Shown here piece by piece: positions 36,287 through 44,642 of a stretch of 61,087 nucleotides of DNA. The notes below the pieces were generated by a model that did not search any database, was not told the DNA's origin, and saw only the letters and a program-made list of their open reading frames with translations. The position numbers and the translations under genes are program-made. Each line of letters opens with the position of its first letter. Position 1 is the stretch's first letter. The DNA comes from CALXVA01 sp964587175 (GTDB taxonomy: Bacteria; Bacillota; Clostridia; TANB77; CAG-508), in the NCBI GenBank assembly GCA_964587175.1, contig CAZPKK010000002.1:1-61087 (forward strand), read 5' to 3'.

Positions 36287-37445
36287 TTATCTATACATCA
36301 TTCCACTATTCGATATTTTTATAACTAAAGTTGTACCAATAATAAACATCACAGATACACTACACATAATAGCAAGAAGTGTTTTAAAGGTATCTCCCAT
36401 TTGGTCTAATAATTTTATAATTTTCCCATCTGCAATAGGCTGGCATAAAGCTGCACCTAGATAATATATCGCCATAAGGGCCACAAGTTTTATTATAGGT
36501 ACAATTGCTATTCCAATTAGAATAATTACTCCTACAATTCCAGTTGCATTTTTTAGTATGGAACTACAACCTATTACCGTATCTACAGCATCACCTAAGA
36601 TTTTACCTACTACTGGAATAAAGCTAGATACTGCAGCTTTAGCAGTTTTAGCTGTAATACCATCAACACTACTACTTAGTGTTCCTTCTATTGAGACGAC
36701 CCCAACAAAAATAGTAAGTACTACTCCTAATATCCATACAACCCCACTTTTGAAAAACTTAGATAATTTATCTACTTGGACTCTGTCCGATACTTTAGAT
36801 ATTATTCCAAGTGCTGTTGAAATTAAAACCAGAGGAATTATTACTCCTGTTATAAAATTTCCTATAAATGTTATTAAAAACAATATTATAGGTTGGACTA
36901 AATTTGCTGAGACTATACTGCCAGTTGTTATCATAAGTGTTATTAAAATAGGAATTAAAGAATTCATAAAGCCAACTAAACTTTGTATTGAGTCTTTTAC
37001 AATGTCTAAAATTTGTACAAAATTTGTCATAATTAGTGTAACAATTAAAATATATTGAACATAATATATAATTTGGGCAATTCCTTTATTCTCTAACCCT
37101 TCACTAATACTTTTTAATATACTATGTATGACTATTATTACTAATATGCTAGCCAAAACAGTCATACTGTCAAAAACTTCCCCTCCGAAGAGCATTTAGT
37201 ATACTTTTAAAAATCGTTTCATTATCTATCTCTCCTGTTATTGCAGAAGAGAAAAGTTCTCCTATGTCTATATCTTCATATACATCTTCTGTATATTTAT
37301 CTGCTTCTTTAATAAATGAATTAATATCTAAACTTTCTTGCTGTGCTTCTATTATTTCCTCTTGACTTAAAGATTCATCTGTTGCGAATACTAGATTTGG
37401 GGTTATAAAGATTAGAATTATTAAAATAAATATAATTTTTTTCAT
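36287..37445 (-). CDS. spoIIIAE: Stage III sporulation protein AE, requires +1 frameshift at CGG (385 aa)
   Basis: SpoIIIAE is a polytopic membrane protein of the SpoIIIA-SpoIIQ channel. The signal-peptide-bearing N-terminus (MKKIIFILIILIFITPNLVFA) starts after AAAGGGG and runs to codon 86, where CGG at 37185-37187 sends the zero frame to a stop four codons later. Skipping the C gives L-G-G-E-V-F-D-S-M and then the full multi-helix domain, including SLIPILITLMITTGS, QPIILFLITFIGNFITGVIIP, the VEGTLSSSVDGITAKTAK segment and FIPVVGKILGDAVDTVIG, which match SpoIIIAE of Bacillus. The span is 3n+1. Without the shift, a sporulation-essential protein would be cut to 91 residues; internal initiation would lose the signal peptide. 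Confidence 0.93.
37185..37187 (-). promoter_or_regulatory. Putative +1 frameshift site (GCT CTT CGG A) in spoIIIAE
   Basis: In-frame CGG after CTT and before A; the +1 reading CTT-(C)-GGA joins the two halves of SpoIIIAE. CTT would be read by the tRNA-Leu(GAG) present in this window, whose anticodon can re-pair with TTC after a +1 slip. Confidence 0.75.
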
Positions 37446-37479
37446 CCAAACCCCTTTCTATTAAGAAACACAATTTCTT

Positions 37480-37866
37480 CTATGGTAAAACTTCTACAAT
37501 AGTTTCTAACAAGCTAGATATAATTGGAATAGACATAGATACAATAATAACTTTTCCTCCCATATCTACTTTATTGGCTATAGCACTTTCTCCAGTGTCT
37601 TTACAAACACTTACAGCAAATTCTGTTAGAAATGCTATCCCTGTAATTTTTATTAGCAATGTTAAAAATTCATTATTTATTGCTGTTTTATTAGATAATG
37701 TTGTAAGCAAATTAATAATGCTTTCTAATTTATCCATAATAAGTAATAATATTAAGACTCCTGCTATTAAGGACACATACAGAGTAAATTCTGGTTTGTA
37801 TTGACGCACAATAATAATGATGATTAAAGATATTAGTCCAATTCCGATTATTTTTACAATGTCCAT
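37480..37866 (-). CDS. spoIIIAD: Stage III sporulation protein AD (128 aa)
   Basis: This small membrane protein of the spoIIIA channel belongs with SpoIIIAC to one family. The ATG at 37864-37866 follows GAAAGGA; the ATG six codons earlier overlaps it. Four hydrophobic helices are seen (IGIGLISLIIIIIVRQYKPE, ILLLIMDKLESIINLL, LLIKITGIAFLTEFAVSVCKD and VIIVSMSIPIISSLLETIV). The motif YKPEFTLYVSLIAG and FAVSVCKDTGESAIANKVDMGGK are typical of SpoIIIAD. Confidence 0.94.
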   Translation of the reverse strand: MDIVKIIGIGLISLIIIIIVRQYKPEFTLYVSLIAGVLILLLIMDKLESIINLLTTLSNKTAINNEFLTLLIKITGIAFLTEFAVSVCKDTGESAIANKVDMGGKVIIVSMSIPIISSLLETIVEVLP

Positions 37867-37981
37867 GATTATTTTTCCTTTCATATGTTATTTTAAAATT
37901 TTTGTATCTTACAAATCGCATTATTTTATGTAAATTTATATATTAGTATTTAAATAACACAAGAATTTTAAAGTAACTGCT

Positions 37982-38176
37982 TTATAGCCCAAACATAGTC
38001 CTTACTGAATCAAACAAACCACTAATTTCTTTAATTACTAACGTAAGAACTATTACTAAACCAGCCAAAGTAGTCATCATTGCTTGATCTTCCCTGCCAG
38101 CTCTTACAAGCACTTGATGTAACACTGCTACTAATATACCAATTGCAGCTATTTTAAATAATAAATCTATATCCAT
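37982..38176 (-). CDS. spoIIIAC: Stage III sporulation protein AC (64 aa)
   Basis: This is a two-helix membrane protein of the spoIIIA channel. LLFKIAAIGILVAVLHQVLVRAGREDQAMMTTLAGLVIVL matches SpoIIIAC closely, with the conserved HQVL and GREDQAMM. Size is typical. AGGGG precedes the ATG. Confidence 0.94.
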   Translation of the reverse strand: MDIDLLFKIAAIGILVAVLHQVLVRAGREDQAMMTTLAGLVIVLTLVIKEISGLFDSVRTMFGL

Positions 38177-38214
38177 ATATAAACCCCTATTCCTAAAGTA
38201 TTTATCAGCAAATT

Positions 38215-38724
38215 TTAAACTAATATAATTACAATTGCTAAACCTATTACTCCCCCTAAAGTTTTATATAATTTTTCATTTTTTTGTTTCTCTTTTTCTG
38301 CGAGTTCAATTTGTGTATTTAAAAAATCTTGCACTAATTTTATTTCACTAACTTGTCCTTCTAAATCTGTTTTTCCAAGCATTCTGCCTAAATTTTTTAT
38401 TATATTTTTATCTTCATTTGTTAAGCTTGTTTCTATTTTCTCTATTGTTTCTTCCCACGCCTCACCAGCAGATTTTTCTTTCATAAGTTCAGAAGCAGTT
38501 CTAAATATTTTTCCTATGCTTCCATTTATGTTATTTCCTATTTCCTGAAAACTCTCTGGTACAGACTCATATGTAAACTTAATTTTAGTTAAAAACATAT
38601 TTAAAGCATTTTTCATCTCTTTTAATTCAATTACTCTATTAGAATATTTTTTTGCAATGATTTTACCAGCTTGCAAGCTCCCTAAAAAAATGAAGAATAA
38701 AATAAAGATTTTAATAAAAAACAT
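38215..38724 (-). CDS. spoIIIAB: Stage III sporulation protein AB (169 aa)
   Basis: This is a membrane protein with a GspF-like cytoplasmic region: an N-terminal helix (FFIKIFILFFIFLGSLQAG), the helical middle with KKYSNRVIELKEMKNALNMF, MLGKTDLEGQVSEIKL and the terminal helix TLGGVIGLAIVIILV. It probably positions the SpoIIIAA ATPase at the membrane. It overlaps nothing and follows spoIIIAA by 12 bases. Confidence 0.94.
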   Translation of the reverse strand: MFFIKIFILFFIFLGSLQAGKIIAKKYSNRVIELKEMKNALNMFLTKIKFTYESVPESFQEIGNNINGSIGKIFRTASELMKEKSAGEAWEETIEKIETSLTNEDKNIIKNLGRMLGKTDLEGQVSEIKLVQDFLNTQIELAEKEKQKNEKLYKTLGGVIGLAIVIILV

Positions 38725-38736
38725 AAAAATTCCCCC

Positions 38737-39634
38737 TTATTTGCTATAGATTAACTTTACAGCCCTGTTTTCTTCAATTAAAATAATCTTATCGATTATT
38801 TTTAAATTATATAATTCTTTTAATATTGGATTTAGAGTTATATTTTCTAAGGTATCCCCATGTGCAGTGAACATTCCTTTTACTCCTGATGTCACTGCAT
38901 AATTTATTGCTTCTACATCTTGCTTTGTTCCAATCTCATCTGCCACAATTACATTTGGATTCATTGAACGTACTAGCATTTTCATCCCAATATCTTTTGA
39001 AACATTATCCAATATATCTGTCCTTTCACCTAAATCATTTTGTGGAATTCCTTTATACATTGCTGCAATTTCTCCTCTTTCATCTACAACACCTACATTA
39101 ATTCCATGAAAACCATACTCTGGTATTCCATCACTTATACTTCGTATGCAGTCTCTAAGTAGTGTGGTTTTTCCCCTACCTGGTGGAGATATAATGATTG
39201 TATTAAAAACATTATTCTCTTTTAAATTCAATATGTACGGCATAAGTGTATTGCTACAACCGATTACTTGTCTTGCAATTCTAAAATTTAGGCTATATAT
39301 GTATGAAATATTTATTACTTGTCCTTCTTTCAAAACAACATTTCCAGTAATCCCTACTCTATGTCCGACCCCTTATTGTTATATAACCATTACATATTTG
39401 ACCTTGATATGTATAAATCGAATTATCACAAATTCGTTGCAGTATTTCTAATACCTCTTTAGTACTTACTATGTAATCTATCTTGTATTCTTCTTGTCCT
39501 ATTTTCAGCAACACATTTCTATTTGTACGCACACGTATTTCTTCTAACAAATTTAACTTTTCACCCAAATGTTGTAATTTACTTCCTACCTCATTAGGAA
39601 AATACGTCAAAACTTCCTGCACGCTCTTTTGCAT
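38737..39634 (-). CDS. spoIIIAA: Stage III sporulation protein AA ATPase, requires +1 frameshift at CGG (298 aa)
   Basis: SpoIIIAA is a VirB11-like ATPase thought to energise the channel. The N-terminal half (VQEVLTYFPNEVGSKLQHLG ... NGYITIRG) reads to codon 89; then CGG at 39365-39367 sends the zero frame to TAG two codons on. Skipping the C gives G-G-H-R-V-G-I-T-G, the invariant Gly-Gly-His of the family, and continues through VLKEGQVINISYIYSLNFRI to the Walker A PPGRGKTTLLRD, DERGEIAA, IVADEIGT and FTAHG. The span is 3n+1. GAAAGGA precedes the ATG. This is the first gene of the operon, so failure here would also affect expression downstream. Confidence 0.95.
39365..39367 (-). promoter_or_regulatory. 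Putative +1 frameshift site (AGG GGT CGG A) in spoIIIAA
   Basis: In-frame CGG after GGT and before A. The +1 reading restores R-G-G-H-R. AGGGG just upstream resembles a Shine-Dalgarno sequence placed a few bases before the slip, as at the prfB +1 site. Confidence 0.78.
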
Positions 39635-39660
39635 TTTCGAATCCTTTCATTTTTAATATT

Positions 39661-40117
39661 CATACCTCTATCTAGTCCCACGTGTCACATTCATTCATAC
39701 CTCTATGTAGCACCACGTGTCACATTCATTCATATCTCTATGTAGCACCACGTGTCACATATATTCATATCTCTATGTAGCACCACGTGTCACATTCATT
39801 CATATCTCTATGTAGCACCACGTGTCACATATATTCATATCTCTATGTAGCACCACGTGTCACATTCATTCATATCTCTATGTAGCANNNNNNNNNNNNN
39901 NNNNNNNNNNNNNNNNNNNNNNNNNNNNNNNNNNNNNNNNNNNNNNNNNNNNNNNNNNNNNNNNNNNNNNNNNNNNNNNNNNNNNNNTGTAGCACCACGT
40001 GTCACATTCATTCATATCTCTATGTAGCACCACGTGTCACATTCATTCATATCTCTATGTAGCAACACTTGATAGATACATTCATAAACCTAAGTAGTCT
40101 CACATGGTAGATATATT
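39661..40117. repeat. 35-bp tandem repeat array upstream of spoIIIAA
   Basis: Exact 35-bp periodicity starts at 39661, 39696, 39731, 39766, 39801, 39836 and 39871, is broken by the N gap, and resumes with starts at 40013, 40048 and 40083. Each unit begins CATAYCTCTATGTAGCACCA and contains the palindrome CACGTG within a spaced dyad (ATGT, CAC, GTG, ACAT). Units ending CACATTCATT alternate with units ending CACATATATT, giving a 70-bp higher-order period in part of the array. The last two units are diverged. There are no spacers, so it is not CRISPR. It lies between yebC and spoIIIAA, in the likely promoter region of the spoIIIA operon. Confidence 0.9.
39888..39987. other. Assembly gap (100 N) inside the repeat array
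   Basis: Exactly 100 unknown bases, the usual placeholder for a scaffold join. The repeat phase before (unit base 17) and after (unit base 11) shows that the array continues across it, so the true copy number is unknown. Confidence 0.95.
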
Positions 40118-40156
40118 TTTTGTTCGAATGCATGGAGAACACAAAATATATCTACC
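40106..40156. repeat. 20-bp hairpin at the array edge
   Basis: Arms 40106-40125 and 40137-40156 (GGTAGATATATTTTTTGTTC against GAACACAAAATATATCTACC) pair with one mismatch around an 11-base loop. The left arm is part of the last diverged array unit; the right arm starts an oppositely oriented, diverged pair with 39-base spacing (40146 and 40185). The array is therefore bounded by inverted copies of itself. Confidence 0.75.
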
Positions 40157-40238
40157 AGCAAGATGAGACGGACTTTAAAACACTATATATCTAACAGCAA
40201 GATGGGACAGACTTCATAATACTAAATTCTATTAAATA

Positions 40239-40277
40239 AAAATACAACATATATATTAAATATATATGCTGTATTTT
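40239..40277 (-). terminator. Terminator after yebC
   Basis: AAAATACA-CATATATAT and ATATATATG-TGTATTTT form a long stem about 40 bases past the yebC stop. Confidence 0.6.
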
Positions 40278-40316
40278 CCATTTTAGAACTATTTTATTAG
40301 AATTTATATTATTTTT

Positions 40317-41042
40317 CTACTCCTCCCAATTATGATAAACATTCATTACATCATCTAAATCTTCTAAATTGTCTATTAGTTTTTGCATTCTTTCTCCATC
40401 TTTTTCATCTAGCTTTATATATGTAGATGGAACCATTTGAACTTCTGCTTCTAAAAATTCTAAGCCTTGTTCTTCCAAAGCTTCTCTTACTTTTGAAAAC
40501 TCACTTGGGTCAGTTGTTATTTCATAACATTCATCAGATGCTTCAAAATCTTCTGCACCACTTTCTAGTGCAAGCATCATCATATCATCTTCTGATAAAG
40601 TAGTAGTTGTTTTATCTATAACAATTATACCTTTTTTAGAAAACAAGTATGATACACATCCTGATGTTCCAAGATTTCCTCCTGCTTTGTCAAATGCGTG
40701 TCTTACATCAGCAGCTGTTCTATTTTTGTTATCTGTGCTTGCTTCAACAATTACAGCTACACCATTTACTCCATAGCCTTCATAGGTAATCTCTTCATAG
40801 TTTGCACTATTATTAGCTCCTGAAGCTTTTTTAATTGCATTATTTATTGTATCATTTGGCATGTTGTTTGCCTTACATTTTGCTATTACATCTTTAAGTT
40901 TAGAATTACCAGCCGGATCAGGTCCCCCTTGCTTTACTGCTATTAATAATTCTCTACCTAGTTTTGTAAATATCTTTCCTCTTGCTGCATCTACTTTTCC
41001 TTTTCGTGCTTGAATGTTATGCCATTTTGAATGTCCTGACAT
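40317..41042 (-). CDS. yebC: YebC/TACO1-family protein (241 aa)
   Basis: YebC proteins associate with ribosomes and relieve stalling, and were earlier annotated as transcription regulators. All three domains are visible: MSGHSKWHNIQARKGKVDAARGK at the start, then ANNMPNDTINNAIKKASG, YEGYGVNGVAVIVEASTDNK, RTAADVRHAFDKAGGNLG and the C-terminal YIKLDEKDGERMQKLIDNLE. Length is typical. Its place next to the spoIIIA region is probably coincidental. GGAGG-like site precedes the ATG. Confidence 0.95.
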   Translation of the reverse strand: MSGHSKWHNIQARKGKVDAARGKIFTKLGRELLIAVKQGGPDPAGNSKLKDVIAKCKANNMPNDTINNAIKKASGANNSANYEEITYEGYGVNGVAVIVEASTDNKNRTAADVRHAFDKAGGNLGTSGCVSYLFSKKGIIVIDKTTTTLSEDDMMMLALESGAEDFEASDECYEITTDPSEFSKVREALEEQGLEFLEAEVQMVPSTYIKLDEKDGERMQKLIDNLEDLDDVMNVYHNWEE

Positions 41043-41211
41043 GGTTAATTCCTCCTTTTTATTTTTTTGAAAAACTCTTCACCCAAAATCATGTATTATA
41101 ATTTTAGATGAATTGCAACTTTCCACAAAATATTTTACCACATTTTCCTTTTTTTGTGTAGCCTTTTTAATAAATTGTGCAGTCATTATTTTAAATTTCT
41201 CTTAATCAATT

Positions 41212-41268
41212 CTTATACTTTTTTTATATCTTTTTCATTTACTTTCACTGTAATTTCTATTTGTTTCA
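41212..41268 (-). pseudogene. Short CYTH-like N-terminal remnant
   Basis: AAGGTGA lies eight bases before ATG 41266-41268. The first 18 codons (MKQIEITVKVNEKDIKKV) resemble the start of a CYTH/adenylate cyclase class IV-like protein, but a stop follows and nothing recognisable continues beyond. It may be the stub of a deleted gene or chance. It occupies the gap between PBP1A and yebC. Confidence 0.2.
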
Positions 41269-41315
41269 TACTTAAATTCACCTTTTTTGAATTATATAAA
41301 ACATACTAATAATTA

Positions 41316-43856
41316 TTAGTTTAATGCGTCTGTACTAGGAGTCACTTCCTCTTCACTTAATGTTCCTTCTGTTCCAGTCGAAGTAGATGTATTTTCTTCC
41401 TGTGTTGTCTGTTCTTCTGGTTGCTCGACTGGCTCATTATCAGTATTTGGCTCTGCCACATTGGTTTCATTATTTGTATTTTCAACAGTCAAATTTTCTT
41501 CCACAGTATTTGTTGTATTATTATTTGTTATATTATTTGAAGTTTCAGTATTTTCATTAGTTTCCTCTTCTACATTATTTTCTACAATGATCTCTTCATC
41601 ATCTGGATCTAATTCTAACTCTTCTTCAGTATCCCTATAAACTCCTGTAGATTGAGTTGTCTCTAAACTTGTAGTGCTATTTGTAAGCTTATTTCCTGAG
41701 TGTGTTGTACATAAATCTGGCACTGTTCCTTTAAGGAAATACTCCTGATATGTATTACTGCAACCTGTTCTTGCAACCATACCTGTACTAGCACAAATTG
41801 TTGCTGTTTCTATTGAAGTTGGTTTTATAAAACTCATGTTTTGAAGCCCATTATGTACTCTCCTCATAACATTTGCCCAAATAATTCCTGCTGGATTTTG
41901 GTTATTGTAATATATACTCTCGTTTTGGTCAAAACCAAACCATGTAACTGCTGTATAATACGTACTAAAGCCACATAGCCATTTATCGTAATTTTCATCT
42001 GTTGTTCCAGTCTTAGCAGCCACATCAATACCTGATATAGAGCAGTATGTTGCTGTACCATGTGAGCCTTCCACTGGTTGCGTTAGCAATTCCTTTACTA
42101 TATATGCTACTTGTTCTGAAAATACAGTTCTAGTTTCTTGATTTGCCTTTAAGACTGTCTTCCCTTCACTATTGACTATTGAAGTATAGAAAGTAGGTTC
42201 AATATATTCTCCATCATTTGCAATTGTCGCATATGCTGCTGCCATTTCTAAAGGTGTTATTCCATTCTGCAAGCCTCCTAAAGCTAGGGCCAAACTCTCA
42301 TCTTCATCTGTTAAGGATGTAATTCCCATTTTTTCTAAATATGAAATTGAAGTTGCAGGTGAAATCTCTTCCATCATTTCTACAAATGGAACATTCTGCG
42401 ATGATTCTAATGCTCTTCTAACAGTTATTTTTCCCAAATACCCATCATTGTTTGAAGGAGAATACTCACCTTCAAAAGTAGTTTGTTCATCATTATATAT
42501 TGTTGATGCAGTAAAAACTTTATTATCTATTCCGGGTACCAGTACTGCCAATGGTTTAATAGCTGAACCAGTTTGTCTTTTGCTTTGGGTTGCTCTATTT
42601 AAACCTCTGTATGTAGTCTTTTCTCCAAGTCCTCCCACACATGCTAAAACATTACCTGTTTTATGGTCTATAATAACCATTGCAGCTTGTGAGGTAGACT
42701 CTCCATCAGATGATGTAAGCACATATTGGCTTTTCAAAAACTCTGTTTCAACTTCGTCTTGTATATCAGAATCTTGAGTGCTATATATAGTAAGACCTCC
42801 AAGATATAAATAATTTTGTGCAAATGTTTCAGTTATGTGTTTTTCTTCTGCCAAATCGCTTATTACCTCTGTAATTAAAGCATCTGTGTGATATGAATAA
42901 ATTGAATCACCAGTCTCTATTTGCCCATTTTTAAAGCTTAGCCCATTTTTTACTTCTTCTTCAGCAGAATCATACTCATCTTGATTAATATAACCTAGTT
43001 CAAGCATTTTTTGTAGTACAGTTAATGTTCTGTTTGCAATTTTTTCCGTATTATCCGTATTTTCACTAAATGGGTTATATGAATTTGGTGAATTATTTAT
43101 TCCTGCTAAAAACGCACATTCTGCAAGTGACAAATTAGATACATCTTTATCAAAATAATACTTTGCCCCTGTTTGTACCCCATAGGCATTTGGTCCAACA
43201 TAAATTACATTTAAGTACAATTCTAAAATTTCTTCTTTACTATAATAACATTCTAGTAAAAACGCTTTCCACCATTCTTTAACTTTACGAGTAATAGAAT
43301 CACTATTATCACCAGTCAAATTTTTTACTAATTGCTGAGTAATAGTACTTCCACCATAAGAAGAATTACCAAAATGCGTAATATATGAAATTATTGCTCC
43401 TCCTGTTCTTTTTATATCTATTCCATGATGAGAATAGTATCTTTCATCCTCAATAGAAACATATGCATTAATTAAATTATCTGGCATGTCTTCAATATCA
43501 ACAGTTAGTTTTCTTTGTTCTTCTCCTAATGTTGCAATAACATTTCCATCTGTATCTAATACAACTGAATTTTCATTTGTAAACATGTCATTAGTAATTT
43601 TTTTCCAACTGTAAGCAGATACTCCTAATGAAATGCCTAGAATTATTAATACTACAATGATTGTATATAAAATTATTTTTCTTACTATTCTTTTTCTTTT
43701 TTCTTTTTTTTCGTTTTTTATTTGCTCTTTCGATTTTCTTCCTCTTTTTTTATCAGTTGCTGTATTCTTCTCTCTTGCTTCTCTTTTTTCTTTTTCTTGC
43801 TTCATTTTTAATACTGATTTTGGAATTTCATCTTCTTGTCTTCTTTTATTACTCAA
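41316..43856 (-). CDS. Class A penicillin-binding protein PBP1A (846 aa)
   Basis: This bifunctional enzyme polymerises and cross-links peptidoglycan. It starts at TTG after GGAAGTGA. A Lys/Arg-rich cytoplasmic stretch (~1-55) precedes a membrane helix (~57-80). The glycosyltransferase domain shows the catalytic Glu in YVSIEDERYYSHHGID (~137), GGSTITQQLVKNL and the YLNVIYVGPNAYGVQ segment. The transpeptidase domain has SxxK in RQTGSAIKPL (~435), the SSQN box (RALESSQNVPF) and KTGTTDENYDKW (~615). A C-terminal Thr/Glu/Asn-rich tail of about 130 residues is disordered. Confidence 0.95.
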   Translation of the reverse strand: MSNKRRQEDEIPKSVLKMKQEKEKREAREKNTATDKKRGRKSKEQIKNEKKEKRKRIVRKIILYTIIVVLIILGISLGVSAYSWKKITNDMFTNENSVVLDTDGNVIATLGEEQRKLTVDIEDMPDNLINAYVSIEDERYYSHHGIDIKRTGGAIISYITHFGNSSYGGSTITQQLVKNLTGDNSDSITRKVKEWWKAFLLECYYSKEEILELYLNVIYVGPNAYGVQTGAKYYFDKDVSNLSLAECAFLAGINNSPNSYNPFSENTDNTEKIANRTLTVLQKMLELGYINQDEYDSAEEEVKNGLSFKNGQIETGDSIYSYHTDALITEVISDLAEEKHITETFAQNYLYLGGLTIYSTQDSDIQDEVETEFLKSQYVLTSSDGESTSQAAMVIIDHKTGNVLACVGGLGEKTTYRGLNRATQSKRQTGSAIKPLAVLVPGIDNKVFTASTIYNDEQTTFEGEYSPSNNDGYLGKITVRRALESSQNVPFVEMMEEISPATSISYLEKMGITSLTDEDESLALALGGLQNGITPLEMAAAYATIANDGEYIEPTFYTSIVNSEGKTVLKANQETRTVFSEQVAYIVKELLTQPVEGSHGTATYCSISGIDVAAKTGTTDENYDKWLCGFSTYYTAVTWFGFDQNESIYYNNQNPAGIIWANVMRRVHNGLQNMSFIKPTSIETATICASTGMVARTGCSNTYQEYFLKGTVPDLCTTHSGNKLTNSTTSLETTQSTGVYRDTEEELELDPDDEEIIVENNVEEETNENTETSNNITNNNTTNTVEENLTVENTNNETNVAEPNTDNEPVEQPEEQTTQEENTSTSTGTEGTLSEEEVTPSTDALN

Positions 43857-43976
43857 ACCATCACTTCCTATCTGGTCTATATATCTCTTACTACAATTTT
43901 CATTACTATTTTATAACTATTAGCTAGTTTTAGCAATAGTATTTTCTCAATCTTTATTTATAACTTTCATTTATTT

Positions 43977-44642
43977 TTAATCAAAAACAATACCACTGCC
44001 ATAATCATATATGTCCAAACCCTCAAAGTCTATTAGACTTAAACCATATTTATTTAAGTGCTCCATTATTTTTTCTTTATTTTCTAAATTATAGCTATCT
44101 CCAAATAAAACAAATTTGTCGTCAAATACTAATGTAGCTCCTCCAATAAAACCTTTCATATTTGAAATAGAGCTATCACTTTTTAATAATTTTATATTTT
44201 CTTCTTTCACATACAAAACGTCTATATTATCTCTTTTTAATGTTTCTTCTATTCCTTTATCTGATGTAATACAAGAATTGTTACTTGTCACAACTATTGA
44301 ACATTTTACATATCCTTGTTTTACAAAAATATCTGGCAATATACTTTTATCAGTATATTTACTTCCTATTGTTCTTCCCCCTATTTGACAAACATTATAT
44401 AATACATCTTTTGGATAAATTTTTCCTACTTTTTCTTGCCCCGTTATAAATTTTTCGTCTTTTATTATAGCATTTGGAGCCATAATAATCTTACTATTTA
44501 CCTTTGAATAAAATATATCACTATGCCCCGATATTTCCTCATACACATCACTTGACAAAGGTAATTTTATTACATTAAAAAATTTACTTAAATATTTACT
44601 TTCAACAGCACGTAGTCTTGAGTCTATTATTATACTTTTCAT
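43977..44642 (-). CDS. Conserved protein, possibly DUF6873/GME-fold (221 aa)
   Basis: The reading frame follows GGAGG and has no signal or membrane segment. It begins MKSIIIDSRLRAVESKYL and contains IMAPNAIIKDEKFITGQ, VCQIGGRTIGSKYTD, the CSIVVTSNNSCITSDKGIEE segment and GFIGGATLVFDDKFVLFGD near the C-terminus. These beta-alpha repeats with Asn/Gly/Asp turns recall the guanidino-modifying-enzyme (pentein) fold, for which a clostridial family DUF6873 is annotated; I am not certain. No complete catalytic Cys-His-Glu set can be assigned. It is transcribed with the RelQ-like gene upstream. Confidence 0.55.
   Translation of the reverse strand: MKSIIIDSRLRAVESKYLSKFFNVIKLPLSSDVYEEISGHSDIFYSKVNSKIIMAPNAIIKDEKFITGQEKVGKIYPKDVLYNVCQIGGRTIGSKYTDKSILPDIFVKQGYVKCSIVVTSNNSCITSDKGIEETLKRDNIDVLYVKEENIKLLKSDSSISNMKGFIGGATLVFDDKFVLFGDSYNLENKEKIMEHLNKYGLSLIDFEGLDIYDYGSGIVFD

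Noticed and set aside
6025..39367. Sequencing or assembly error as the full explanation of the five CGG frameshifts
   Set aside because: Random or homopolymer errors would not produce the same direction, the same inserted base and the same following GGA five times; none of the five sites lies in a long homopolymer. It remains possible and must be checked in reads.
6025..39367. Simple reassignment of CGG to another amino acid or to stop
   Set aside because: Reading CGG as any single amino acid keeps the wrong frame and meets a stop within a few codons; a base must be skipped to recover the conserved sequence.
39661..40117. CRISPR array
   Set aside because: Units abut directly with 35-bp periodicity and no unique spacers, and no cas genes are visible.
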